Below the pieces are notes generated by a model. It was not told where the DNA came from. It was given only the letters and a program-made list of their open reading frames with translations, and did not search any database. From NCBI GenBank assembly GCA_947564495.1, contig CANOCD010000117.1, forward strand, positions 1 to 5,133: a stretch of DNA of 5,133 bases. Reading direction: 5' to 3'. This document shows, piece by piece, positions 1 to 5,106 of this stretch (the stretch's first letter is position 1; the number at the start of each line of letters is the position of its first letter). Position numbers and translations under genes: made by a program. The DNA is from an uncultured Angelakisella sp. (GTDB lineage Bacteria > Bacillota > Clostridia > Oscillospirales > Ruminococcaceae).

Positions 1-55
1 CTCCCCTTTCAGGGGAGGCACGGCCTAAGTGCCGCCTTCGGCGGTTGGCCGTGAA
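1..55. repeat. Palindromic repeat copy A, cut by the window edge
   Basis: This stretch is made of nested palindromes. It holds CTCCCCT/AGGGGAG around TTC near the left edge, then a larger hairpin with outer arms CACGGCC/GGCCGTG and an inner CCGCC/GGCGG stem. Its reverse complement recurs at 2346-2400 with 54 of 55 positions identical; the one difference is T30. The 19-base core at its left also occurs in direct orientation at 2271-2289. The copy probably continues to the left, outside the window. It looks like a dispersed intergenic palindromic (REP/MITE-like) element; what it does is unknown. Confidence 0.85.
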
Positions 56-115
56 CGGGGTGGGGCCTGATGATCTGGCAGAACATTACCAATCAGAAAG
101 GCAAGGTTCAAAATC

Positions 116-145
116 TTGTTGTTTTGCGGAGGGAACATATATAAG
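116..145 (+). promoter_or_regulatory. Weak sigma-A-like promoter candidate
   Basis: TTGTTG at 116-121 and TATAAG at 140-145 are separated by 18 bases. The -10 matches TATAAT in five of six positions and the -35 is poor. A transcript from here would begin shortly before the terminator at 162-203, which would make the terminator part of a leader. A second, weaker AT-rich stretch (TTGATT at 202-207 followed by TGAATA at 226-231) lies after the terminator and could serve the terminase genes instead. Both are visual matches only. Confidence 0.25.
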
Positions 146-161
146 ATGTAGGCGGCGATGG

Positions 162-203
162 GCGGCCCTTGGGGAGAGATCTTCTTCCCGGGGGCCGCTT
201 TTT
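162..203 (+). terminator. Rho-independent terminator upstream of the terminase genes
   Basis: Bases 162-177 pair with 183-198 in a 16-bp helix: seven GC pairs, two G-U pairs, then seven more pairs with one G-U. The loop is GATCT and the helix is followed directly by TTTTT at 199-203 and a further T-rich run. This is a textbook intrinsic terminator on the + strand. It either ends a transcription unit lying to the left or acts as an attenuator in a leader of the late operon. The - strand lacks the matching T-run. Confidence 0.8.
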
Positions 204-300
204 GATTTTGTTTGTAAACAATTTGTGAATATTTGTGTGAACGTGCGGAAAAGGCGCAAAGGTCGGGGGGTGTTGGACGGTAGGGTGAGAGGTGATGTTG

Positions 301-663
301 ATGGCTGGGAGAAAGAAACGGGATGCTCGGGTGGAACTGCGGGAGGCGGTGGCGGAAGGTTACCGGCGGCTGGCTTTTGGGCCGGTGGGGGATGCTGTCC
401 GGCTTATGCTGGCGGAGGAGGGGGAGGCGCTGGATTGGGGGGCGCTGGACCTCTTTAATCTGGCGGAGGTCCGGCGGGGGAAGGGGGTCATGGAACTCAA
501 GTTCGTGGACCGCCTGGAGGCGCTGGACCGGCTGGCCCGGTTCTGCCGGGAGGAGGACCGGGGCGGGGAGGACGCTTTCTATCAGGCGTTGAGCCAGGGG
601 GCCAGAACGTTCTATCAGGGCAGGACCGGGGAGGACAAGGGCGGAGGGGACGGGGGACTTTAG
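301..663 (+). CDS. Probable phage terminase small subunit
   Basis: This predicted protein of 120 residues probably recognises phage DNA and brings it to the large terminase subunit to start packaging. The call rests mainly on position directly upstream of the large subunit, on size, and on a resemblance, from memory, to proteins annotated as small terminase subunits in Clostridial prophages. It begins MAGRKKRDAR, a basic N-terminus common in such proteins. The middle (about residues 10-85) looks helical and charged, and the tail is Gly/Asp-rich. I see no clear helix-turn-helix. The start is the ATG at 301: GAGGTGAT at 289-296 is a near-perfect ribosome site eight bases upstream, and the in-frame GTG (292) and ATG (295) fall inside that site. 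It is separated from the large subunit by an unusual gap of 219 bases. It could instead be another small phage protein. Confidence 0.7.
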   Translation: MAGRKKRDARVELREAVAEGYRRLAFGPVGDAVRLMLAEEGEALDWGALDLFNLAEVRRGKGVMELKFVDRLEALDRLARFCREEDRGGEDAFYQALSQGARTFYQGRTGEDKGGGDGGL

Positions 664-739
664 GCTCCGTGCTGGACGGCTTGGGATGGGTGGAGGGGCC
701 GTTTCCTCCGGCGGGGAAGAAAACGCCGGGGAGGCGGGG

Positions 740-919
740 GGCTCCATCCATGGGAGAGGAACAAGAGAAACGGGGGCGGGGGCTCCATCCGGAAGGGAGA
801 GGATGGGGCGGGGCTCTGGTTTGGGATGGGTAAAGAGAGGGGTGGGGTGTGGCTCCATCCTGGGGAGAAGGGGGAGAGGACGATGGCTGGAAGGAAAAGG
901 TCGGAGGGGGACTCCATCC
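740..919 (+). repeat. Iterated GGCTCCATCC motif between the terminase genes
   Basis: The ten-base motif GGCTCCATCC occurs exactly at 740-749, 781-790 and 851-860, and once more as GACTCCATCC at 910-919, inside the large terminase frame. Each copy is preceded by a G-rich run. The first three are followed by GGGAGAGGA at 752-760, 795-803 and 872-880. TTGGGATGGGT also occurs twice, at 681-691 and 821-831. The spacings between copies (41, 70 and 59) are irregular and not multiples of three, so this is not a coding repeat. In each of the first three units CTCC can pair with the following GGAG. It could be a packaging recognition site or a translational control element; neither is proven. Confidence 0.7.
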
Positions 920-2199
920 AAACGAAGGGGATGACGGCGGGGGAGATGGTGGGGTTTTCGCCCAGGCAGATGGAGCTTTTGACCTGGTGGACCCCCTGGA
1001 GCCCCTGGCGGGGGCGGGACGCTGTCATCTGCCACGGGGCGGTGCGGAGCGGCAAGACCTTTTGTATGGGGCTCTCCTTTTTCTCCTGGGCGATGGCCTT
1101 TGGGGAGGGGGAAAGTTTTGCCATCTGCGGCAAGACACGGGGCGGGGTGGAGCGGAACCTCCTTTCCCCTCTGCTGCCGATGCTGGAGGGGCTGGGGTTC
1201 CGGTGCAAATTGCAGCGGGGGCGGGGGCTCTTGGAGATCAGCCGGGGCGGGCGGGTCAACCGGTTCTGGCTCTTCGGCGGGCGGGACGAGGGGGCGGGGG
1301 CCCTCATCCAGGGGGTGACTTTGGCGGGGGTGCTGCTGGACGAGGCGGCTTTGATGCCCCGGTCCTTTGTGGAGCAGGCCATCGCCCGGTGCAGCGTGGA
1401 GGGGTCCAGGCTGTGGTTCAACTGCAACCCGGAGCACCCGGGGCACTGGCTCTACCGGGAGTGGATCTTGGGGGCGGGGGAGAAGAACGCCCTGGTGCTC
1501 CACTTCCGGATGGAGGACAACCCGTCTTTGTCTGCCGAGATGCTGGAGCGGTACCGGCGGCTTTACACGGGGCCCTTCTATCAGCGGTACGTGCTGGGGG
1601 AGTGGACGGCGGCTTCGGGGGCGGTGTACCCCTTCTTCCGCCAGGGGGAGCATCTGGTGGAGGCGGTGCCGGAGGGGCTGGGGGAGTGGTATATCTCCTG
1701 CGACTACGGGACGGTGAACCCCTGCTCTATGGGGCTTTGGGGGCGGAAGGGGGAGGTCTGGTACCGGGTGGCGGAATATTACCACGACAGCCGGAGGGCC
1801 GGCGTCCAGCACACCGACGAGGAATACTACGCCGCCCTGGAGGAGCTGGCCGGGGGGCGGGCCATCCGGGGGGTGGTCGTGGACCCTTCGGCGGCCAGCT
1901 TTCTGGCCTGCATCCGAAGGAAGGGGCGGTACCGGGCCATCCCGGCGGTGAACCAGGTGGCGGACGGCATCCGCCGGGTGAGCCAGGAGCTGCGGGCGGG
2001 GCGGCTGGTCATCCACGCCGGGTGCGTGGACACCATCCGGGAGTTCGGGCTGTACCGGTGGGCCCAGGGGAAGGATCGGGACCAGCCGGTGAAGGAGAAC
2101 GACCACGCTATGGATGACATCCGGTACTTTGTTTCCACGGTGATCTGCCGGGAGGCGGGGTGCGGGGTGGGAGTTCGGGCGGTGGCGAGGCGGGGGTGA
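883..2199 (+). CDS. terL: Phage terminase large subunit (PBSX family)
   Basis: This is the DNA-packaging motor: an ATPase that pumps phage DNA through the portal into the procapsid and a nuclease that cuts concatemers. Numbered from ATG 883 (438 residues), Walker A is GAVRSGKT at 52-59, Walker B VLLDEAAL at 150-157 with acidic D153/E154, and the coupling segment NCNPEHPGHW at 180-189. The C-terminal RNase H-like nuclease shows its acidic residues in CDYG (D274), VVDPS (D334) and NDHAMDD (D407, D411, D412). Length and motif order fit PBSX-type terminases. ATG 883 is chosen because GGGGGAG at 870-876 lies six bases upstream. ATG 826 would add 19 residues but has no ribosome site, and ATG 931 has only a purine run abutting it. 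The N-terminus MAGRKR echoes the small subunit. No frameshift or missing motif is seen. Confidence 0.93.
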   Translation: MAGRKRSEGDSIQTKGMTAGEMVGFSPRQMELLTWWTPWSPWRGRDAVICHGAVRSGKTFCMGLSFFSWAMAFGEGESFAICGKTRGGVERNLLSPLLPMLEGLGFRCKLQRGRGLLEISRGGRVNRFWLFGGRDEGAGALIQGVTLAGVLLDEAALMPRSFVEQAIARCSVEGSRLWFNCNPEHPGHWLYREWILGAGEKNALVLHFRMEDNPSLSAEMLERYRRLYTGPFYQRYVLGEWTAASGAVYPFFRQGEHLVEAVPEGLGEWYISCDYGTVNPCSMGLWGRKGEVWYRVAEYYHDSRRAGVQHTDEEYYAALEELAGGRAIRGVVVDPSAASFLACIRRKGRYRAIPAVNQVADGIRRVSQELRAGRLVIHAGCVDTIREFGLYRWAQGKDRDQPVKENDHAMDDIRYFVSTVICREAGCGVGVRAVARRG

Positions 2200-2226
2200 A
2201 GGATGCCCTGGAGGGGTAAAGGGGAA

Positions 2227-2289
2227 GGTCGCCTGCGGGCGACCACCTCTCCGCCCGCTGCGGCGGGCACCTCCCCTTTCAGGGGAGGC
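2227..2289. repeat. Palindromic repeat array copy B (three hairpins)
   Basis: Three hairpins follow one another after the large terminase gene: GGTCGCC/GGCGACC (2227-2244, loop TGCG), GCCCGC/GCGGGC (2253-2268, loop TGCG), and CCTCCCCT/AGGGGAGG (2270-2288, loop TTC). CACCTCTCCG joins the first two. The last hairpin is the 19-base core shared with copy A. The order hairpin, CACCTCTCCG, hairpin, CACCTCCCC core is the same as in copy C read on the - strand, but with different hairpins filling the slots. No T-run follows closely, so this is not a typical terminator. Confidence 0.85.
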
Positions 2290-2345
2290 CCTGGCGGAGG
2301 CGGCAGATCCGTTTTTTATTCCAAAGTTAGCGATAGGCACGATCT

Positions 2346-2440
2346 TTCACGGCCAACCGCCGAAGGCGGCTCTTAGGCCGTGCCTCCCCTGAAAGGGGAG
2401 GTGTCGCCCGCAGGCGACGGAGAGGTGCCGCCGCAGGCGG
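2346..2440. repeat. Palindromic repeat array copy C, inverted relative to A and B
   Basis: Bases 2346-2400 are the reverse complement of 1-55, with 54 of 55 positions identical. Reading left to right it has CACGGCC/GGCCGTG (2348-2382) enclosing CCGCC/GGCGG (2357-2369), then CCTCCCCT/AGGGGAGG (2383-2401), GTCGCC/GGCGAC (2403-2418, loop CGCA) and CCGCC/GGCGG (2428-2440). The 16 bases at 2403-2418 are the exact reverse complement of 2228-2243 in copy B. Copies B and C thus form a head-to-head pair around about 56 bases of unrelated sequence. The array ends ten bases before the portal ribosome site, so it could affect portal translation. Confidence 0.85.
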
Positions 2441-2449
2441 TTTTGCAGC

Positions 2450-2461
2450 AGAAAGGACGTG
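2450..2461 (+). promoter_or_regulatory. Ribosome binding site that decides the portal start (TTG)
   Basis: AGAAAGGACGTG matches AGAAAGGAGGTG, the complement of the 16S rRNA tail, in 11 of 12 positions. The candidate GTG start at 2459 lies inside this site and therefore cannot be the initiator. The in-frame TTG at 2468, eight bases after the GGACG core, has ideal spacing. Confidence 0.7.
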
Positions 2462-2467
2462 GGAAAT

Positions 2468-3625
2468 TTGAGACTGTTTGGCAGGAAGGACAGGGAGGAG
2501 GCTCCCAGGGCGGGGGTGGCGGCTTTGCAGACCTCCCGGAGGGCCGGGGAGTGGGGCCGGGGGTTTCCGGCGCCTTTGCGGCCGGGGGAGGCGGCTTTGT
2601 ACGAGGGGCTGCGGGAGGCGGTGCCTATCATCGACGCCGCTTTGCAGAAGATCGTCCGGCTGACGGCGGGGTTCCGGGTGGTTTGCAGCGATCCCCGGGG
2701 GCAGGCGTTTCTGGACCGGTTCCGGAAGGAGGTGCCGGCGGGGAGCGGGTGCCGGGGGCTGGACGGGTTTCTTTCCGGGTACCTTATGTCCCTGCTGACC
2801 TACGGGTCGGCGGCGGGGGAGATGGTGCTGGCTCCCACGGGGGACCGGATCGGGGCGCTGTACCTCAGTGACTTGCGAGACCTGGAAATTCGCAGGGGGG
2901 AGAATCCCCTGGAGGCGGAGTTATTGCTGGCGGGGCCGGGGGGCGGGGTGCCTCTGCCTTACCCGGAGCTGGTGTTTTTCTCGGCGCTGAATCCGGAGCC
3001 GGGGGAGGCGGCGGGGCGGTCGCTTTTGCGGGGGCTGCCGTTTCTTTCCTCGGTGCTGATGGAAATTTACCGGGCTATGGGGGAGAACTTCCGGCGGGTC
3101 GGGGCCCTCCGTTACGCCGTGACGGTGAAGCCGGAGCCGGGGAGCGACGCCCAGGGGGTGGCTGACGCTGTGGCTCGGGAATGGAGCGGGGCCATGGAGG
3201 CGGCGGGCCAGGGGGAGCTGCGGGACTTTGTGGCGGTGGGGGACGTGTCCATCCGGGTCATCGGGGCGGACAACCAGTTCATCGACACCGAGATCCCGGT
3301 GCGGCAGCTCCTGGAGCAGATCGTGGCCAAGACGGGGCTGCCGCCCTTCCTGCTGGGGCTGAGCTGGAGCACGACGGAACGGATGAGCAGGCAGCAGGCG
3401 GACATCCTGACCACCGAGCTGGAGAGCTACCGGAGCATTTTGACCCCGGTGGCGGAGCGCATCTGCCGGATGGCTCTGGACCTGGCGGGGCTGCCGGGGG
3501 AGGTCGGCATCGAGTGGGAGAGCATCAGCTTGCAGGACGAGGTGGAGGCGGCCAACGCCCGGTACACCAACGCTCGGGCGGCTTTGCTGGAGCGGGAACT
3601 CAAGGAGAAGGAGGGGTCAAAATGA
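2468..3625 (+). CDS. Phage portal protein
   Basis: The portal forms a ring at one capsid vertex, docks the terminase and is the channel for DNA entry and exit. From TTG 2468 the protein has 385 residues (MRLFGRKDRE...), at the short end for portals. Portal-like signs are the helical start (about 41-66, EAALYEGLREAVPIIDAALQ), a central domain with GYLMSLLTYGSAAGEMVL (104-121), the LNPEPGEAAGRSLLRGL stretch (174-190), and the characteristic C-terminal TGLPPFLLGL...RMSRQQADILTTELESYRSIL (289-324). The last 30 or so residues are a charged helix. It follows the large terminase after a 268-base gap filled with palindromes, and its stop overlaps the next start (ATGA, 3622-3625), indicating translational coupling. 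Fine subfamily is uncertain; it could be labelled only as a PBSX/HK97-like portal. Confidence 0.88.
   Translation: MRLFGRKDREEAPRAGVAALQTSRRAGEWGRGFPAPLRPGEAALYEGLREAVPIIDAALQKIVRLTAGFRVVCSDPRGQAFLDRFRKEVPAGSGCRGLDGFLSGYLMSLLTYGSAAGEMVLAPTGDRIGALYLSDLRDLEIRRGENPLEAELLLAGPGGGVPLPYPELVFFSALNPEPGEAAGRSLLRGLPFLSSVLMEIYRAMGENFRRVGALRYAVTVKPEPGSDAQGVADAVAREWSGAMEAAGQGELRDFVAVGDVSIRVIGADNQFIDTEIPVRQLLEQIVAKTGLPPFLLGLSWSTTERMSRQQADILTTELESYRSILTPVAERICRMALDLAGLPGEVGIEWESISLQDEVEAANARYTNARAALLERELKEKEGSK
3608..3614 (+). promoter_or_regulatory. Strong ribosome binding site inside the portal 3' end
   Basis: AAGGAGG lies seven bases before the ATG at 3622 and within the last codons of the portal gene. 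It fixes the protease start and, with the ATGA overlap, supports coupled translation. Confidence 0.85.
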
Positions 3626-4551
3626 CGGAAGAAAAGCGGGAGGTCACGGGGGTCCCTGACGAAGAGGCGCTGGAGCTCATCGGGCGGTACGCCCGGCGGA
3701 AGCTGGGGGCGGAGGAGGTGTACACCTTCCCGGTGATCCTGTGTGACAACGAGATCGACCGGGAGGGGGAGCGGTTTTCCATCCCTGCCCTGGAGAGGCT
3801 GGCGGAACTGTTCGTGGGCAAGACGGGGGTCTTTGACCACGAGGCCAAGGGGAAGAACCAGACGGCCCGGCTCTACCGGTGCCGGGTGGAGAAGCAGGAG
3901 GGGCGGAGGACCGCCGCCGGGGAGGTGTACCACTGCCTCCGGGGGGAGGCTTACCTGCTGCGGACGGCGGGGAACGAGGAGCTCATCCGGGAGATCGACG
4001 GGGGGATCAAGAAGGAGGTCAGCGTGGGGTGCGCCGTGGGGCGGGCGGTTTGCAGCGTCTGCGGGGCGGACCGGAGGAAGGAGCCTTGCCGGCACCGGCC
4101 GGGGGAGGTCTACGAGGGGAAGGTCTGCCACGTTATCCTGGAGGAGCCTTCCGACGCCTACGAGTGGAGTTTTGTGGCGGTGCCGGCCCAGCCGGGGGCC
4201 GGGGTGACCAAGGGGTTCGCTGTTTCGGGGCTGGAGAAGGCGGTCCGGGCGGGGGTCGGGGTCACGCTTTCGGCCAGTGAGGCGGAGGCCCTTTGGGCTT
4301 TAGCGGAGGAAGGACGGGTCCTGCGGGAGAAGGCGGTGGGGGAGGCTGTGCGGGTGGCTCGGCTGGCTCTGCCGGGGTTGGAACGGGGGGTATTGGAGAA
4401 GGCTCTGCGGGGGCTGACGGTGGCGGAGCTGGAGGGTTGGTGCCGGGCTTACGGGGAGCGGGCGGCGGAGCGGCTGCCGGTGCCGCAGACGGCTTCGGCG
4501 GCGGCCCGGGGCCGGGGGGGCCTGGGGGAGAACGAGAGTTTTAAGGTGTGA
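3622..4551 (+). CDS. Probable prohead protease with Cys/His cluster and scaffold-like tail
   Basis: This 309-residue protein is probably the capsid maturation protease (HK97 gp4/S78 type), which cleaves scaffold or the capsid delta domain inside the procapsid. The likely catalytic triad is H73 in VFDHEAKG, S134 in KEVSVG, and E181 in DAYEWSFVAVPA; the pattern of His, then VSVG, then E.S.VAVPA is what that family shows. Between Ser and Glu lies a cluster C144-x2-C147-x8-C156-x-H158 with C169 further on, which may bind zinc or form a structural knuckle. Residues about 203-285 are helical and charged, followed by a Gly/Ala/Arg-rich linker, as in proteases fused to a scaffold domain. The ATG at 3622 overlaps the portal stop and has AAGGAGG seven bases upstream. 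Triad assignment is by eye; an XkdF-like structural protein is the alternative. Confidence 0.75.
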   Translation: MTEEKREVTGVPDEEALELIGRYARRKLGAEEVYTFPVILCDNEIDREGERFSIPALERLAELFVGKTGVFDHEAKGKNQTARLYRCRVEKQEGRRTAAGEVYHCLRGEAYLLRTAGNEELIREIDGGIKKEVSVGCAVGRAVCSVCGADRRKEPCRHRPGEVYEGKVCHVILEEPSDAYEWSFVAVPAQPGAGVTKGFAVSGLEKAVRAGVGVTLSASEAEALWALAEEGRVLREKAVGEAVRVARLALPGLERGVLEKALRGLTVAELEGWCRAYGERAAERLPVPQTASAAARGRGGLGENESFKV

Positions 4552-4600
4552 AGGGCAAGACCAAGCATCCGGTAAAAACCGAGACAGGCAAAGTTTAGGG

Positions 4601-4662
4601 CCGCCCTTTTCAAAGGGCGGTAGGTCCAGGGCGAAGCCCTGGTCGCCCGCCGCAGCGGGCGA
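4601..4662. repeat. Palindrome cluster D (three hairpins) after the protease gene
   Basis: Three perfect hairpins are packed in 62 bases: CCGCCCTTT/AAAGGGCGG (4601-4620), CCAGGGC/GCCCTGG with loop GAA (4626-4642), and TCGCCCGC/GCGGGCGA with loop CGCA (4643-4662). The 16 bases at 4645-4660 are the exact reverse complement of 2253-2268 in copy B, so this is a relative of the repeats between terminase and portal. No T-run follows any of the stems, so a terminator role is not supported by sequence. Confidence 0.8.
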
Positions 4663-4687
4663 AATACCCCTAGGCGGTGGCGGTCTG

Positions 4688-4718
4688 TAGTGGTTAGTGG
4701 TCAGTGAGTAGTGGTTAG
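4688..4718. repeat. Heptamer tandem repeat (TAGTGGT)
   Basis: Four consecutive seven-base units, TAGTGGT, TAGTGGT, CAGTGAG and TAGTGGT, are followed by TAG. Unit length is constant and the third unit carries the variation. It lies between the hairpin cluster and the stem-loop-rich region. Short heptamer repeats of this kind arise by slippage and have no known function here. Confidence 0.75.
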
Positions 4719-5106
4719 AAACGACTGCCCCAAAACCAGGCCGCAGGAAAAAATATGGCGCTGGGAACGAAGGGTTGGTTCTTGACTAGCACCCGGTAAA
4801 AGCGAAGTGACAACTGCGGCCGGTAACGAGGCTGGCCGACACGCAGTCGCAGGAGCGTCCGACCTTTCGTTCTGTAGGCGCTGGCCTTCCGGACAGGCCG
4901 AAGGCCGAATCTGGAACGTGCTGGCTGGCGGGTCAGGGGGAGGTGGCGGTGTCCACTAGGTTGTAGGGCCGCCTGGCGGCGGCCTTTAGCGGGGACGGCG
5001 GGGGCCCTGGCGGGCCCCGCCTTTAACCGGGCTGGAGGCTGATGTTGCAAAACGCCCGTTAAAGGCGTATTTGCAGGGTAGTCGAGTGCAGGGCGGTAGG
5101 CTTCTT
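4719..5106. other. Long non-coding stretch rich in stem-loops
   Basis: No credible gene is seen on either strand in this stretch. Its base composition is more balanced than the G-heavy coding strand before it. Visible stems are GGCCTTC/GAAGGCC (4883-4906), GGCCGCC/GGCGGCC with loop TGGC (4967-4984), a ten-pair GGCGGGGCCC-type stem with one bulged G and loop TGGC (4997-5021), and an 11-pair TGCAAAACGCC stem with one bulge (5046-5075). Longer-range pairing is possible between CGACTGC (4722-4728) and GCAGTCG (4843-4849). It may be a dispersed intergenic element or a structured RNA. From memory it resembles repeats in Oscillospiraceae genomes, but I cannot verify that. Confidence 0.5.

Larger units (their letters stand above)
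301..4551 (+). mobile_element. Prophage/phage head and DNA-packaging module
   Basis: Four + strand genes occur in the classical order small terminase, large terminase, portal, prohead protease. That order is a hallmark of tailed double-stranded DNA phages with HK97-type capsids. No integrase, attachment site or lysis gene lies in the window, so whether this is an integrated prophage, a remnant or a free phage cannot be decided. All four reading frames are open and complete, which argues against advanced decay. The palindromic repeats between the genes are more typical of host chromosomes than of phages and favour a resident prophage. Confidence 0.8.

Noticed and set aside
45..458. A 137-codon + strand frame at the left end
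   Set aside because: It crosses the terminator and overlaps the small terminase gene in another frame; its second half is poly-Gly from G-rich codons.
826..882. An extended N-terminus of the large terminase from ATG 826
   Set aside because: There is no ribosome site before 826, and a GGAG lies six bases before ATG 883, which gives a start like that of the small subunit.
740..919. A CRISPR-like array
   Set aside because: The repeats are only ten bases and their spacing is irregular (41, 70, 59); there are no cas genes.
686..934. An 82-codon + strand frame between the terminase genes
   Set aside because: It is Gly/Arg-rich low complexity, has no ribosome site, and the iterated motif falls in different frames within it.
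849..2117. A 422-codon + strand frame overlapping terL
   Set aside because: It is a Gly/Ala/Pro-rich shadow in another frame of a gene with all terminase motifs.
25..2340. A 771-codon open frame on the - strand across the whole terminase region
   Set aside because: It is in codon register with both terminase genes and stays open because they lack TTA, CTA and TCA codons. The product is Pro/Arg/His-rich, has no domain, runs through the palindromic repeats and has no ribosome site.
2290..2345. A terminator at the TTTTTT run (2312-2317) after the large terminase gene
   Set aside because: The stem directly before it is only about four pairs; the strong hairpins end more than 20 bases upstream of the T-run.
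4715..5050. A 111-codon - strand frame in the tail region
   Set aside because: It is Arg/Pro-rich with no domain, spans several hairpins and has no convincing ribosome site. I cannot fully exclude it, but the stretch looks like a non-coding element.
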